This document shows, in pieces, positions 51,468 through 61,265 of a stretch of DNA of 64,000 nucleotides. The stretch comes from Oscillospiraceae bacterium (lineage in GTDB: Bacteria; Bacillota; Clostridia; Saccharofermentanales; Saccharofermentanaceae), in assembly GCA_902764825.1 (NCBI GenBank), contig CACWXL010000005.1, positions 124,001-188,000 of the forward strand, written 5' to 3'. Within the stretch, counting starts at the first letter, position 1. The number at the start of each line of letters is the position of its first letter. The translations under genes were made by a program, and so were the position numbers. The notes under the pieces were generated by a model. The model had not been told where the DNA came from, made no database searches, and worked only from the letters and a program-made list of their open reading frames with translations.

Positions 51468-52367
51468 ATGTCACAAGACATGCCCCGCGAGAAGCTGGCG
51501 TCACTTGTCGCTTCCTTTATGAGCTATTCTGCCGGACATCTTCCGGACGACGTAAAGCTTCGTCTTACGCAGATGAGCGAGGTCGAGAATGAGGGCTTCG
51601 CACCCGAGATATACAAAGTTATGAAGAAGAACATGGAGCTTGCGGATTCTTTGAAGAGACCTTCATGCCAGGATACCGGAATCCCGCAGTTTTTCGCGCG
51701 CGTCGGATCCAAATGGCCTTATATGGACATCATCGAAGATTCGCTTGTTGATGCAGTCAGGGACGCTACTGCAAAAGCTCCCTTAAGACCTAATGCCGTT
51801 GAGGTCTTCGACGAGAAGAACACCGGCAACAACATAGGAACCCACAGCCCCTGGATCGACTGGGAGATCGTAAAGGATTCCGATCAGTTGGAGCTCTATT
51901 TCTATATGGCAGGCGGCGGATGCTCGCTCCCCGGCTTCTCAAAGGTCCTCATGCCTCTTGAAGGCTACGAAGGAATTGCGAAAGCTGTTTTCGAGCAGAT
52001 GACGACATACGGCGTAAATGCCTGCCCTCCGTGCCTTGTAGGCATCGGTATCGCAGGTTCGTCCGAAGTTGCTGCCAAGCTCTCGAAAAAGGCTCTTCTC
52101 AGGCAGGTCGGTTCTCATAACCCCAATCCCAAGGCAGCCGAGATGGAAAAGCTCCTGGAAGACGGCCTTAATTCGATAGGCTTAGGCCCCGGCGGATTCG
52201 GCGGTAAGATGTCTGTCATGGGCGTCAATATCGAGCAGGCTTCAAGACACCCCGCAACACTTGCAATGGGTATGTCCACGGCATGCTGGGCACACAGAAG
52301 AGCAGGAATCAGGATCAATCCCGACTTCACCTACGACTTCTTCACACACAAGGGGGCAGTCTTATGA
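51468..52367 (+). CDS. ttdA: L(+)-tartrate dehydratase / class I fumarase alpha subunit
   Basis: A 299-residue iron-sulfur dehydratase alpha subunit. Cysteine ligand candidates for the [4Fe-4S] cluster are in RPSCQDTGIPQFF, VNACPPCLVGIGIA and STACWAHRRAG. The MAGGGCSLPGFSKVLMP and SVMGVNIEQASRHPATLAMG segments resemble E. coli TtdA more than fumarase, but fumarase remains possible because the families overlap. The ATG at 51468 has GGAGG seven bases upstream. It overlaps the beta subunit by four bases (ATGA). Either tartrate is used as a substrate, or the pair is the organism's fumarase. Confidence 0.88.
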   Translation: MSQDMPREKLASLVASFMSYSAGHLPDDVKLRLTQMSEVENEGFAPEIYKVMKKNMELADSLKRPSCQDTGIPQFFARVGSKWPYMDIIEDSLVDAVRDATAKAPLRPNAVEVFDEKNTGNNIGTHSPWIDWEIVKDSDQLELYFYMAGGGCSLPGFSKVLMPLEGYEGIAKAVFEQMTTYGVNACPPCLVGIGIAGSSEVAAKLSKKALLRQVGSHNPNPKAAEMEKLLEDGLNSIGLGPGGFGGKMSVMGVNIEQASRHPATLAMGMSTACWAHRRAGIRINPDFTYDFFTHKGAVL

Positions 52368-52987
52368 GCACATTTGAATTTAAAACACCCGTTACGGACG
52401 AAGATATCAGGAAGGTCCACATCGGCGACGTAATCTATCTTACGGGCGATATCGTTACCGGCAGAGACGATGTTCACCACAGGGTCGTTATCGGCGGCAA
52501 GGAGCCTCCGGTTGACCTCAAGGGCAAGGCGATCTTCCACGCAGGCCCCATCATGAAGAAGATCTCTTCTGACGGCGAACCTGACAAATACAAGGTAATA
52601 AGCGTCGGCCCCACCACATCAATGCGTATGGAGAAGGCTCAGGCCGAATTCCTCGAGAAGACCGGCGTTAAGATCATCATCGGCAAGGGCGGAATGGGTC
52701 CCAAGACGACAAAGGGCTGCGTTGATAACTGCGCTGTCCACACTATCTTCCCCGGCGGCTGCGCCGTTGTTGCAGCTGAGGAAGTCATCGACTGCGAAGG
52801 CGTCGAGTGGCTCGACCTGGGCATGCCGGAAGCCATGTGGAAGCTTAAGTGCGATAAGTTCGGACCTCTGATCGTTTCGATCGATTCATACGGAAACAAC
52901 CTTATCGAGAATAACAAAGTTGATTTCAACACCAAGAGAGAAAAGGCCCTGGAAGATCTCAAGGGAAAGCTCTCTTACATGGAGTAA
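52364..52987 (+). CDS. ttdB: L(+)-tartrate dehydratase / class I fumarase beta subunit
   Basis: A 207-residue beta subunit, standard length. Typical segments are IGDVIYLTGDIVTGRDDVHH, FHAGPIMKK, SVGPTTSMRMEKAQAEFLEK, GKGGMGPKTTKGC, FPGGCAVVAAEEV and LGMPEAMWKLKCDKFGPLIV. The ATG at 52364 overlaps ttdA by four bases; an earlier in-frame start inside ttdA is not needed. It shares one base with the next HAD gene. Both subunits together form the active alpha2beta2 enzyme in this family. Tartrate versus fumarate specificity is not settled. Confidence 0.9.
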   Translation: MSTFEFKTPVTDEDIRKVHIGDVIYLTGDIVTGRDDVHHRVVIGGKEPPVDLKGKAIFHAGPIMKKISSDGEPDKYKVISVGPTTSMRMEKAQAEFLEKTGVKIIIGKGGMGPKTTKGCVDNCAVHTIFPGGCAVVAAEEVIDCEGVEWLDLGMPEAMWKLKCDKFGPLIVSIDSYGNNLIENNKVDFNTKREKALEDLKGKLSYME

Positions 52988-53697
52988 TGATGGGTCCGGC
53001 AAATACCGCTAATTATCCCGATCTCAAAACGCTCTCTAAAGAGGGCGTTAAGCTTTTGATCTTCGATCTCGACGGAACGCTCCTTGATTCCATGAGCGTC
53101 TGGAATGACGTCGATATCGAGTTCCTCGGAAGATACGGGTATGAGGTTACTCCCGAATATACTGAGATGGTAAAGCGCAGCACGATGGAAAATGCCGCCA
53201 GATACACTCAGGAAAAATACCGCATTCCCCTCACATGGCAGGAGATAATCGAAGCCTGGGAATCAATGGTATATGACTTCTACAGATCTGAAGTCGCGCT
53301 TAAAGAAGGGGCTAAGGAATATCTGGACAAAGCAAGAAAGCTCGGCTTCAAATTGTCAGTTGCTACAGCCCTGTCGAAGAAAAATGCTATTGCCTCGCTT
53401 GAAGCTACAGGCATAAAGGATCTTTTCGACTGCGTGATAACGTTAGAAGACTTAGGCGGCAACATTGATAAGGGTTCACCCGATATCTTCCTCCGCGTAA
53501 CGGATTATCTGTCAGCCGGAGGAAATGTGATAACTCCGCATCAGTCGCTGGTCTTTGATGATGTCCTCCGCGCGATCGAGGGCGCAAGATCAGGCGGCTT
53601 TAAGACTTGTGCAGTATATGACAACATCGGCTGCGGAGGTCCCGGTAATTGGGAGAGCTTCGCAGCCGGATGTGATTTCTCTGTATTCAAATTCTGA
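52987..53697 (+). CDS. HAD-superfamily phosphatase, beta-phosphoglucomutase-like
   Basis: A 236-residue HAD hydrolase with a helical cap. Motif I is LLIFDLDGTLLDSMSVW, motif II VATALS, motif III the Lys in NIDKGSPDIFL and motif IV SLVFDDVLRAIEGA. The translation start is the ATG at 52987, sharing a base with the ttdB stop; an ATG three bases later is equally possible. Coupling to ttdAB suggests a shared regulation, but a metabolic link is not evident. Phosphatase against sugar phosphates or a house-cleaning role are both plausible. Confidence 0.85.
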   Translation: MMGPANTANYPDLKTLSKEGVKLLIFDLDGTLLDSMSVWNDVDIEFLGRYGYEVTPEYTEMVKRSTMENAARYTQEKYRIPLTWQEIIEAWESMVYDFYRSEVALKEGAKEYLDKARKLGFKLSVATALSKKNAIASLEATGIKDLFDCVITLEDLGGNIDKGSPDIFLRVTDYLSAGGNVITPHQSLVFDDVLRAIEGARSGGFKTCAVYDNIGCGGPGNWESFAAGCDFSVFKF

Positions 53698-53786
53698 CAG
53701 GATTCTTATACCGTAATTGTTCCTTTTTTATCCTAATATCCGCGGCCGGTTAATCAGATTCTGACTACAGATCATATATGTAAAAC

Positions 53787-54917
53787 TTATTCCTGATCTT
53801 CTTTTGCTTCGTCCTTCTTTTCGTCCTTCTTTTCGTCCTTCTTCCCGCTCAGAGATGCTCTTCTTGCTGCTTCAGCCTTTGCCTCTGCAAGTGCTTTTGC
53901 TTCTCTCTTCATTTTCTTCCTGCGTACAGAGAATACGATGACGATGACGATCACTGCAACGATTCCCATGAATACCAGGAACGGGATAGCTGCGATAAGT
54001 CCGAGCAGGAAATTCTGGAAGAATTCGACCGTGCCTTCCCACATATCCTTAAACTGTTCGCCTACTCTCTCTCCGTATGTGACAACGTGAGGTTCCTCGA
54101 TCTGTGTCTCTTCAAGGACTTCAGTGATCTGGAGATTTAATGTCGCATACTGAACCTGGTTCTCAAGCACTCTGATGCGGGATTCACAGCTCTCGATCTG
54201 ATATCTTACTTCGGTAAGTCTGTTCTGAAGGATGAGGATATTGTCGAGATCCTTTGCATCTGCAAGGAGCTTTATGAGCTGATCGTATTCGACTCTTAAA
54301 GAATCGACTCTTGCCTTTGTATCAACGTATTCAAGAGTAACATCCGATGTGTTCTCGCTTGAAGACAATACCGTGCAGCTGTTGCCTACAGTGGTGATAA
54401 GGGAATCCAGCTTATCTGCAGGTATCCTGATCGTGTAATAGATCGTTCGCAGGTCCCTGTTCTTGCCTGTGCCTGACATTGAGGAATTCTCGATATATCC
54501 GCCCAGTTCCCTGATCTGGCTCTCGACATCGGTCTTGACCTTGTCGATGGTCTTGGTCTCAGTGGACATCGATACTGTCCTTATGAGGAGCCTGCCCTTT
54601 GCGGGATCGACATTTACTTCATTAGATACGGACGGACCTGCTCCCGGATCTGCCGGTGATTCATTGGCATATTCCGCTTCGTCATATCCGTAATCGTAAT
54701 CGGCCATTGCATCTCCTGCTCCGGCCCTGTATTTTGCGCTGTTGCCGCTAAGCACTGAATTGATCGAATCGTTTACGACCTCGACTTTTGCGTTATGCTC
54801 AACAACTTGTGCGCTTGCTGCCTTCGCTTTTTTCAAATAGGCACCGAGCATGCCGAACCCCAGGAAATTAACGGCGACCACGCCTGCGATTATTCCTATG
54901 ACTGCACTTTTTTTCAT
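53787..54917 (-). CDS. DUF4349 membrane protein
   Basis: A 376-residue protein of the DUF4349 family. An N-terminal membrane segment lies at about residues 4-28 (no lipobox). The extracellular region holds the DUF4349 core: LLIRTVSMSTETKTI, YYTIRIPADKLDSLI, TLEYVDTKARVDSLRVEYD and a coiled coil with NRLTEVRYQIESCESRIR. A second membrane segment near residues 300-330 follows, with a basic cytoplasmic tail ending in KKDE repeats. The ATG at 54917 has GGAGG eight bases upstream. Family members are single-copy surface or envelope proteins with no assigned activity. It is convergent with ttdAB-HAD and divergent from the FkbM gene. Confidence 0.85.
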   Translation of the reverse strand: MKKSAVIGIIAGVVAVNFLGFGMLGAYLKKAKAASAQVVEHNAKVEVVNDSINSVLSGNSAKYRAGAGDAMADYDYGYDEAEYANESPADPGAGPSVSNEVNVDPAKGRLLIRTVSMSTETKTIDKVKTDVESQIRELGGYIENSSMSGTGKNRDLRTIYYTIRIPADKLDSLITTVGNSCTVLSSSENTSDVTLEYVDTKARVDSLRVEYDQLIKLLADAKDLDNILILQNRLTEVRYQIESCESRIRVLENQVQYATLNLQITEVLEETQIEEPHVVTYGERVGEQFKDMWEGTVEFFQNFLLGLIAAIPFLVFMGIVAVIVIVIVFSVRRKKMKREAKALAEAKAEAARRASLSGKKDEKKDEKKDEAKEDQE

Positions 54918-55023
54918 ATGTATGTCCTCCATATTGACATTTGATAGTCCTTCGTTGTTACCTTAAGAACAGATATATGGAACAAAATGTTGCAGCCTTC
55001 TCGAAAAAAATCTGCCTTCGCTT

Positions 55024-55029
55024 TATACT
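55024..55029 (+). promoter_or_regulatory. -10 box directly before the FkbM start codon
   Basis: TATACT at 55024-55029 lies seven bases before the chosen ATG at 55037, with no Shine-Dalgarno in between. As for the gene at 43442, this predicts a leaderless message. The -35 region is poor. Confidence 0.4.
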
Positions 55030-55036
55030 TATCCCT

Positions 55037-56119
55037 ATGAATGTGTCCGGAACAAAACAAGATCTATGGGAATACCTGTCAGATGTCCGCCGCCCCATTG
55101 CCCTCTACGGCACGGGAGACGGTGCTGACAAGATAATCTCCGTGCTGGAAAGATACGGTCTTAAAGACCTTATCATTGCTGTTTTTGCAAGTGACGGTTT
55201 TGTCAGGGACAGAATGTTCCACGGGTTCAAGGTCATCTCTTATTCCGAATGCTGCGAAAAGTACGGTGACAAGGACTTCATCGTCCTCGTATGCTTCGGC
55301 TCATCAAGACCTGAAGTATTAGAGCAGGTATCAAGGATAAAGTCTGAAAGAGAGCTCTATGTTCCTGACGTTCCCGTATACGGAAATGTCTTATTCACGC
55401 GTGAATTCTACGGATCTGCAAGAGATTCCATCGAAGACGTCTTTTCGCGCCTGGCAGATGAAGCTTCGCAAAGATGCTTCGAGAACTACATAAGCTATAA
55501 GCTTACGGGCGACATATCTTATCTCGCCGGAGCCGAATCAGATCCTGATGATGAACTTAAACTGTTAAAGGACATCTCTGATGGCTGTTTTGTCGATCTC
55601 GGCGCTTACTACGGCGATACTCTGATCCGTTATCTTGATAAGTTCCCGTGCCTTGATAAGGCCATTGCAGTCGAGCCTGAGCGCCATTCATTCAAGAAGC
55701 TTAAAGAATGCGCAGAAAAGCTCGGTTCTGACATAACATGCATTAATGCACTTGTCGGAAGCCATACCGGCAAAGAGAAGGTATCGGCCTCCAGAGGAAG
55801 GGGCACAAGGGCTCTTGCGGCAAGCAATGTCGAGCTTAAGAAAACGATCGATATAGACGTAGTAACCGTTGATTCCATTGCCCCTGACAATGTCAGCTTC
55901 ATCAAGTTCGATGTCGAAGGCTCTGAAGCAGATGCGGTAGAAGGCGCAAAAGAGACTGTCAGGAAATGCCGTCCCGCAATGAAGATCGCCTGCTATCACA
56001 GGAGCGAGGATGTTTTCGCGATCGTCAAAAAAGTTGCGGAGATCAGGGACGATTATAAGATCTATATGCGCCACACAAGATGCATCCCGGGCTGGGATAC
56101 TGACTTTTACTTTATCTGA
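55037..56119 (+). CDS. FkbM-family methyltransferase
   Basis: A 360-residue protein with two parts. Residues 10-140 form a Rossmann-like segment (RRPIALYGTGDGADKIISVL), often seen before FkbM domains in glycan-modifying enzymes. Residues 175-350 are the SAM-dependent FkbM domain: CFVDLGAYYGDTLIRYL, KAIAVEPERHSFKKLKECAE and VSFIKFDVEGSEADAVEGA. The start is uncertain because no ribosome site is visible for any of three in-frame ATGs (54941, 54977, 55037). The last gives the shortest protein that keeps the whole first domain. It probably O-methylates a sugar or lipid of the surface. It precedes a phosphoesterase by 12 bases. Confidence 0.8.
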   Translation: MNVSGTKQDLWEYLSDVRRPIALYGTGDGADKIISVLERYGLKDLIIAVFASDGFVRDRMFHGFKVISYSECCEKYGDKDFIVLVCFGSSRPEVLEQVSRIKSERELYVPDVPVYGNVLFTREFYGSARDSIEDVFSRLADEASQRCFENYISYKLTGDISYLAGAESDPDDELKLLKDISDGCFVDLGAYYGDTLIRYLDKFPCLDKAIAVEPERHSFKKLKECAEKLGSDITCINALVGSHTGKEKVSASRGRGTRALAASNVELKKTIDIDVVTVDSIAPDNVSFIKFDVEGSEADAVEGAKETVRKCRPAMKIACYHRSEDVFAIVKKVAEIRDDYKIYMRHTRCIPGWDTDFYFI

Positions 56120-56131
56120 CAAGGAACGCTC

Positions 56132-56680
56132 ATGAAGATACTGATCGTAAGTGACTCACACGGCAATAACGGACCTCTAAGGGCGGCGATAATGAAGGAA
56201 GCTCCTGATATGCTGATCCATCTGGGTGATGCGGAATACTCACAATCAGAGATCGCAAGATGGGCCGGAGCCCCAAAGACCCCCTGCATCTTCGTAAGGG
56301 GCAACTGCGATACTTACTGCGATCCGGATCTTGTAAGGAACAGTGCCGTCTTCACTCTCAACGGCCATAAGATATTCTGTTCCCACGGCCACCTGCAGAA
56401 AGTAAATTACGGACTTCTGACACTGTCGCTCACCGCTCAGGAGAACGGCTGTGACATCTGCATGTTCGGACACACGCATGTCCCATACGACAGCTTCGGT
56501 GATGCAGTCTCGGAATATAACGGATTCTATGAATCAGGCTTCGGATCGAGTTTCTCGGGGCCGCGCATCCTTAATCCCGGATCAGTCACACTCCCCCGCG
56601 GCGGTTCTGCGCGCAGTTACATGATAATGGATATGGAAGACGACGGCAGATATGACGTCAGGTACTACCTCTGCGATTAA
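56132..56680 (+). CDS. YfcE/MJ0936-type metallophosphoesterase
   Basis: A 182-residue calcineurin-like phosphoesterase. All metal motifs are present in order: VSDSHGN (Asp, His), HLGDAEY, RGNCDTY (Asn), FCSHGH and FGHTH. The length and motif spacing match the small YfcE/MJ0936 family, which act on phosphodiesters with manganese. The natural substrate is unknown. AAGGA lies upstream of the ATG and the gene follows the FkbM gene closely, so they probably form one unit. Its stop overlaps that of the convergent Na/phosphate symporter gene. Confidence 0.9.
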   Translation: MKILIVSDSHGNNGPLRAAIMKEAPDMLIHLGDAEYSQSEIARWAGAPKTPCIFVRGNCDTYCDPDLVRNSAVFTLNGHKIFCSHGHLQKVNYGLLTLSLTAQENGCDICMFGHTHVPYDSFGDAVSEYNGFYESGFGSSFSGPRILNPGSVTLPRGGSARSYMIMDMEDDGRYDVRYYLCD

Positions 56681-58443
56681 GCCTTGGCAGCGGGCTTCCT
56701 GAACTTCTGGACGTACTCCTCGTACTTCTTCTCGTCATTCTTCTTACGCTGCTTGAAGTCGTGCATATAAGTATCCGGCTGTGTCTTGCTGGATGACTTG
56801 TATCTGTAAGCGATGGCAGCGATGTTGAGGCTGTGCTCGGCGATCCTGACGCAGCTGTAGAGAATATCGTTAAATACGAATCCCTGCTCTGTCGTGCAGT
56901 TGCCGTTAGCAAGTCTTTCAACGTGATTTGCCTTAAACTCGTCGCACATCTCGCTGATGACGATCCTCAAGGGTCCAACATCGTCGGCGCCCTTGGCATT
57001 ATTGGAAAGATAGCAGTCCAGAGCCATCGTGTAGATCTCGCGGACGGCGGGGATCACCATGGCGAGCTCTGCCTTTGCGGCATCGGAGAATTCGAGATGC
57101 TTATTGGCGATCTCTTCTGATGAATCGGAGAGGTAGTTTGCGTGGTCGGCGATTCGCTCGACTTCACCTATGGCCTGGAGGATCCTTGATGACCTGTTCT
57201 TATCTTCAACGCTTAAGTGCTGTGTTGTCGTAAGCTTCATCAGGTAAGAGCCTAAGATATCCTCGTAGCCGTCGACCTTCTCTTCGTTCTTCTTTATGTA
57301 ATCGAAATCATTGGCGTTATAGCCGTTGATGAGCATTCCCATGGACTTATCAAGGCCGTCCTTTGCCTTGGTTACCATCTTGACCATCATGTTGCGGCAC
57401 TCACCTACAGCGATCGAAGGTGTAAGCATGAGACGCTCGTCGAGCTTGAATTCCTGCTCTTCTTCCGTCTCCTTGACGATGAGATGGGCTATCTTTACAA
57501 GGAGCTTCGAGAACGGGAAAAGCAGTACCGTATTGGCGATGTTGAATACCGAGTGGATCGCAGCAACGCCTACGATATTTACAGGACTGTTCAGGAAGTC
57601 GAAATCGAATATCGCATTTACGCTGTAGAAAACGATGAGCCAGATGACCGTGCCGATGAGCTTTATCGCGACGTGAATGACCGTAACTCTCTTGGCATCC
57701 CTGTTAACACCGATGGATGAGAGGATAGCCGTCATGCATGTGCCGATATTGGCACCCATTACGAGCGGAATGGCCATGCCGTATGTAAGCTGACCTGTCA
57801 TGGAGATCGACTGCAGGATACCGATGGCGGCAGCCGAGCTCTGGATGATGCCTGTAACGATCGCGCCGGAGAAAACGCCCAAGAGCGGATTCTTGAAGGC
57901 TGTCATTATGGATACGAAGCTGTCCATCTCTTTTAAAGGCTCCATGGATGAGGACATCATGGTCATGCCCTGCATGAGGATGGAGAAGCCCAAGAGCATC
58001 GTGCCGATATCCTTGTTCTTCTGCTTCTTGGTTGCCATGATCAGGATAATACCGATAAGGGCAAAGATAAGAGAGAAGCATGAAGGCTTCAGAAGTCTTA
58101 AGATTATGTTGTCGCCTGAATCGATTCCGGCAAGGGATAAGATCCATGCCGTAAGCGTGGTGCCGATATCAGAACCGAAGATAACGCCTACTGTCTGGGG
58201 CAGTTCCATGATGCCGGAGTTAACGAAGCCGACCAGCATTACCGTCATGGCGGATGAAGACTGTATGGCGATCGTTATGATGGCGCCTATGGTAAGACCT
58301 TTGAACTGGTTGTCAGTGGCTTTATTGAGGAGTTTCTCCAGGCGGCCGCCTGCGGTCTTCTTAAGTGAATCAGATAAGAGCTTCATTCCGTAAAGGAAGA
58401 ATGCCAAGCCTCCGAAAAGGGTTACAAACATGAATATATCCAT
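56677..58443 (-). CDS. Na/phosphate cotransporter with C-terminal PhoU-like domain
   Basis: A 588-residue NptA/PNaS-type transporter. The membrane half (1-320) contains the two family repeats with QSSSAMTVMLVGFVNSG and the GIIQSSAAAIGILQSIS segment, consistent with inverted sodium- and phosphate-binding QSSS motifs. The C-terminal half (about 350-570) is helical and PhoU-like (YLMKLTTTQHLS, ERIADHANYLSDSSEEIAN). The length and architecture fit the bacterial group in which PhoU-type tails regulate uptake. GGAG precedes the ATG, 11 bases away. It is single, not in an operon; no Pst genes are in the window. Confidence 0.93.
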   Translation of the reverse strand: MDIFMFVTLFGGLAFFLYGMKLLSDSLKKTAGGRLEKLLNKATDNQFKGLTIGAIITIAIQSSSAMTVMLVGFVNSGIMELPQTVGVIFGSDIGTTLTAWILSLAGIDSGDNIILRLLKPSCFSLIFALIGIILIMATKKQKNKDIGTMLLGFSILMQGMTMMSSSMEPLKEMDSFVSIMTAFKNPLLGVFSGAIVTGIIQSSAAAIGILQSISMTGQLTYGMAIPLVMGANIGTCMTAILSSIGVNRDAKRVTVIHVAIKLIGTVIWLIVFYSVNAIFDFDFLNSPVNIVGVAAIHSVFNIANTVLLFPFSKLLVKIAHLIVKETEEEQEFKLDERLMLTPSIAVGECRNMMVKMVTKAKDGLDKSMGMLINGYNANDFDYIKKNEEKVDGYEDILGSYLMKLTTTQHLSVEDKNRSSRILQAIGEVERIADHANYLSDSSEEIANKHLEFSDAAKAELAMVIPAVREIYTMALDCYLSNNAKGADDVGPLRIVISEMCDEFKANHVERLANGNCTTEQGFVFNDILYSCVRIAEHSLNIAAIAYRYKSSSKTQPDTYMHDFKQRKKNDEKKYEEYVQKFRKPAAKA

Positions 58444-58542
58444 AATTGTTACTGCTCCAACATCATGTAAAAAGCGAATTTAACCGGATATATTTTATCG
58501 TCAAAAAACGCTATTGTAAAACAAAAAAATGTTACAAGATTA

Positions 58543-58586
58543 AATATATAGATGCCCGTCTATGTATCAACAAAGACGGGCATCTT
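58543..58586 (-). terminator. Intrinsic terminator after the ABC exporter genes
   Basis: GATGCCCGTC (58551-58560) and GACGGGCATC (58575-58584) are a perfect ten-base inverted repeat. The minus-strand tail is TATATATTTAATC. It ends the ABC ATPase-permease unit. Confidence 0.85.
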
Positions 58587-58610
58587 AAGCCTTGATCTAC
58601 CGTTATTAAG

Positions 58611-60311
58611 TTACTTTCTTCCAAGGACCGCCGGCAGGATAAGCGATACGAGGAATGCGATAAGTGCATTGATCGCTGTTCCGATAAGGATGGCCGGGGT
58701 AAGGTGTCCTAAGAGGATTCCGGCTATAACTGCGACTGCAGAAGGCGTAAGTCCGAAATAAAGGAACATCATCTGTACGATAAGTGCTATCGTCTGCGCC
58801 TGATCCTTAGGAAGCGAGAGCGAGATGAGGGTTCCTACAACCGTAGCAAAGAAGCTGATCGACAGTATGAACAGGAACCATGCGATAACGCTTAAAGGAT
58901 CAGCCTTAAGGATAACTGCCGCAACGATTATCGGGAGCAGAAGGTCTATCGCCGTGACGGAAAGACATCCGAGCAATGAATACAGGAGCTTCTTGTGCGG
59001 CTTTTCGGGGATCAAGATGAAGAAATCCTTGGAAGTGTCTTCCCTGATCGGGTCACCCATGGTCCTGTAGAATGCCATGACTCCGAGCACTGCTGCGGGG
59101 ATGAAGAAAGCATCGCCGTAAGGATACTGTCTCGCAAGGTATGCAACTACGCCTGCGATGACCGTGTAGATGATCATCGTCGTGGAGAATACCTTGAGCT
59201 TGGCAAATCTGAATCTGTTGAAGAGAGCCTTATAAAGGAAGACGTTTGCGCCGCTTCCGTAATGGAAGCCTTCCCTGTCGACTTTGCCCTTTCTCTCCTT
59301 TTCCCTGGTCATGACACCGCCCTTTGCGGCATTTCTGGCACTCTCGAGCTGCTCTGCCTTATGTTCTGCGGCAAACATTGCATCTTCGTAGAAGTCTGCC
59401 TTGAGCTTCCAGATAACAAGAACGAGCACTGCACATGCTGCGACGAAGAGACCGAGATAGATGACCGAGGAAACGATATCACCGGTGCATGCATAATATG
59501 AGATGCCTCTGAGCCATCCCCAGAAAGGCACCCAGTGGGTATTTACGCCTGCAAAGAATGCGAAGAGGGCAGCGATCACAGGCTGCTTTGTAATAACCGT
59601 ATAAGCCAAGAAGCCAACGGCGATGGCACCGTAAACTCCGGCAAGGAAATTCTTGATGTTTCCGGTTCCGCTCTTCATTTTCGATGTGATCGTATAAAAG
59701 ACCACCTGAACCAGTGTGCTGAATACGAGTGTCAGCGAATATACGATTATAATCGATACCGCGCCCAAGAGGCTCAGGCCCGCGCCATGCGTCAGATTAG
59801 GTATCTGGAACAGCATGAACAGCGAGATCAGGAGTGATGAGCCGAGCGTGCAAAGAAGCCTGAACATGAGAACAGACTGAGGCCTCATCGGTGATGAGAA
59901 CAGCATCGGAACATCCGCCGGCAGGAAGATCTTGGAAGAATTCTGTGCGTTTAAGATATTAGTGGCAAGGATCAGAAGGAATATCGCGGAAATGGCAAGA
60001 TCAACGATCTGCTCTTTTGTTATGTCGTATTTCTCCATCATCCGGCCGATCTTGGATTTGGCAAGCTGGCCAGATACCGCGTCTTCCACGGAGATCTCTT
60101 CGCCCGGACCTTCGCCTTCATCATACTGAATGATCGAAGTCTCTGAAGGTTCCGTATTGCTCTTCTTATCATTTTTGCTGAAGATCGAGGTAACAAGGCC
60201 TACGACAAGTCCGAAGACCATCGCGATTATAATGAAAGCAACCCACGTCTTCATCAGCTTTTTAATCGTGTTAAAAAGCGAGTGGGAAACATAATAAAGG
60301 AAAAGTCTCAT
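58611..60311 (-). CDS. ABC exporter permease, unassigned substrate
   Basis: A 566-residue membrane protein with about twelve hydrophobic segments. The first lies at about 20-45 and a charged soluble stretch (KSNTEPSETSIIQYDEGEGP) follows. The remaining helices fall in two clusters (105-300 and 385-560), separated by a polar loop at 310-360 (SARNAAKGGVMTREKERKG). It has no recognised permease signature such as ABC2 LPLS. It overlaps the ATPase gene by four bases, so the two form one transporter. The layout resembles large exporter permeases of Firmicutes linked to lantibiotic or multidrug export, but the substrate is unknown. Confidence 0.82.
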   Translation of the reverse strand: MRLFLYYVSHSLFNTIKKLMKTWVAFIIIAMVFGLVVGLVTSIFSKNDKKSNTEPSETSIIQYDEGEGPGEEISVEDAVSGQLAKSKIGRMMEKYDITKEQIVDLAISAIFLLILATNILNAQNSSKIFLPADVPMLFSSPMRPQSVLMFRLLCTLGSSLLISLFMLFQIPNLTHGAGLSLLGAVSIIIVYSLTLVFSTLVQVVFYTITSKMKSGTGNIKNFLAGVYGAIAVGFLAYTVITKQPVIAALFAFFAGVNTHWVPFWGWLRGISYYACTGDIVSSVIYLGLFVAACAVLVLVIWKLKADFYEDAMFAAEHKAEQLESARNAAKGGVMTREKERKGKVDREGFHYGSGANVFLYKALFNRFRFAKLKVFSTTMIIYTVIAGVVAYLARQYPYGDAFFIPAAVLGVMAFYRTMGDPIREDTSKDFFILIPEKPHKKLLYSLLGCLSVTAIDLLLPIIVAAVILKADPLSVIAWFLFILSISFFATVVGTLISLSLPKDQAQTIALIVQMMFLYFGLTPSAVAVIAGILLGHLTPAILIGTAINALIAFLVSLILPAVLGRK

Positions 60312-61045
60312 GCTTCAGGCTCTCCTTCACTGCTTACGGTTGATTTATCAATGCCCTCGGTTACTTCGAAGAACAGGTCTTCCAATGTCTTTCCGCTTGC
60401 ATCGACCTCAGCTCTCGTAACGTTAGCCTTGATCTGGCCGTTCTGCATGATGATGGTCCTGTCCCAGAGCATGTCGACGCTGTCGATGATGTGGGTGCTG
60501 ATAAACAGTGTCTTTCCCGCTTTGCGCATCTCTTCGATGTAATTCTTCAATTCCTTGATCGCATGAGGATCAAGACCTACCAGAGGCTCATCGAGAAGGA
60601 TGATGTCAGGATCGGGAAGAAGGCCCAGGCAGAGATTCAGTTTCTGCTGCATGCCCTTTGATAATTCATCACCGAACTTCTTGCGCTTGTCATCAAGCTC
60701 GAAGCGCTCAAGGAGCATGTTGATGCGGTCCTTGTAGTCCGTAAGCTTATATGCTCTTGCAATGAATTCCATGTGCTCTATGACTGTAAGCGTCGGATAG
60801 AGCGAAGGCATCTCCGGAATATAGCCCAGGATCTTTCTTGCGCCGACGGACTTATTGACCATGCCGTTTACGGTGATGGTTCCGTCATACTTCAAAAAGC
60901 CGATGATGGACTTGATGATCGTACTCTTGCCGGCACCGTTGGGTCCCAGAAGGACTGTCAGAGAACCCGGCTCTAACGTGAACGATACATCATTGCATGC
61001 AACATTTTTACCGTAACGCTTCGTTACGTTCTTGACTTCTAACAT
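60308..61045 (-). CDS. ABC transporter ATPase
   Basis: A 245-residue ABC ATPase. Walker A is GPNGAGKST, the Q-loop YIPEMPSL, the signature LSKGMQQKL, Walker B IILLDEPLVGLD and the switch His in FISTHIID. The LSKGMQQ and EMPSLYPTL features place it with the antibiotic/sodium-type exporters. A TTG six bases upstream is possible, but the ATG at 61045 has GGGGGT eight bases before it. It overlaps the permease gene as ATGA. No regulator adjoins the pair. Confidence 0.93.
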   Translation of the reverse strand: MLEVKNVTKRYGKNVACNDVSFTLEPGSLTVLLGPNGAGKSTIIKSIIGFLKYDGTITVNGMVNKSVGARKILGYIPEMPSLYPTLTVIEHMEFIARAYKLTDYKDRINMLLERFELDDKRKKFGDELSKGMQQKLNLCLGLLPDPDIILLDEPLVGLDPHAIKELKNYIEEMRKAGKTLFISTHIIDSVDMLWDRTIIMQNGQIKANVTRAEVDASGKTLEDLFFEVTEGIDKSTVSSEGEPEA

Positions 61046-61265
61046 AATCAATTACCCCCAAATAGTAAAACACTGTGAAGATTCTGCCATTTGAAAAATC
61101 GGTTTGCAATAGATTTCCGGTGTTATTAAGGTGTAGTTAAGGATAGTTGTCAAAAAATCAATATCTTTATTTCCGAAATGCCATTTGCTAACGACTTTTG
61201 AAAACCCCCATGTTATTATTTTAAATACTAGTGCTTTTTCTAAATGTATTAGGGGTGTCTTAATT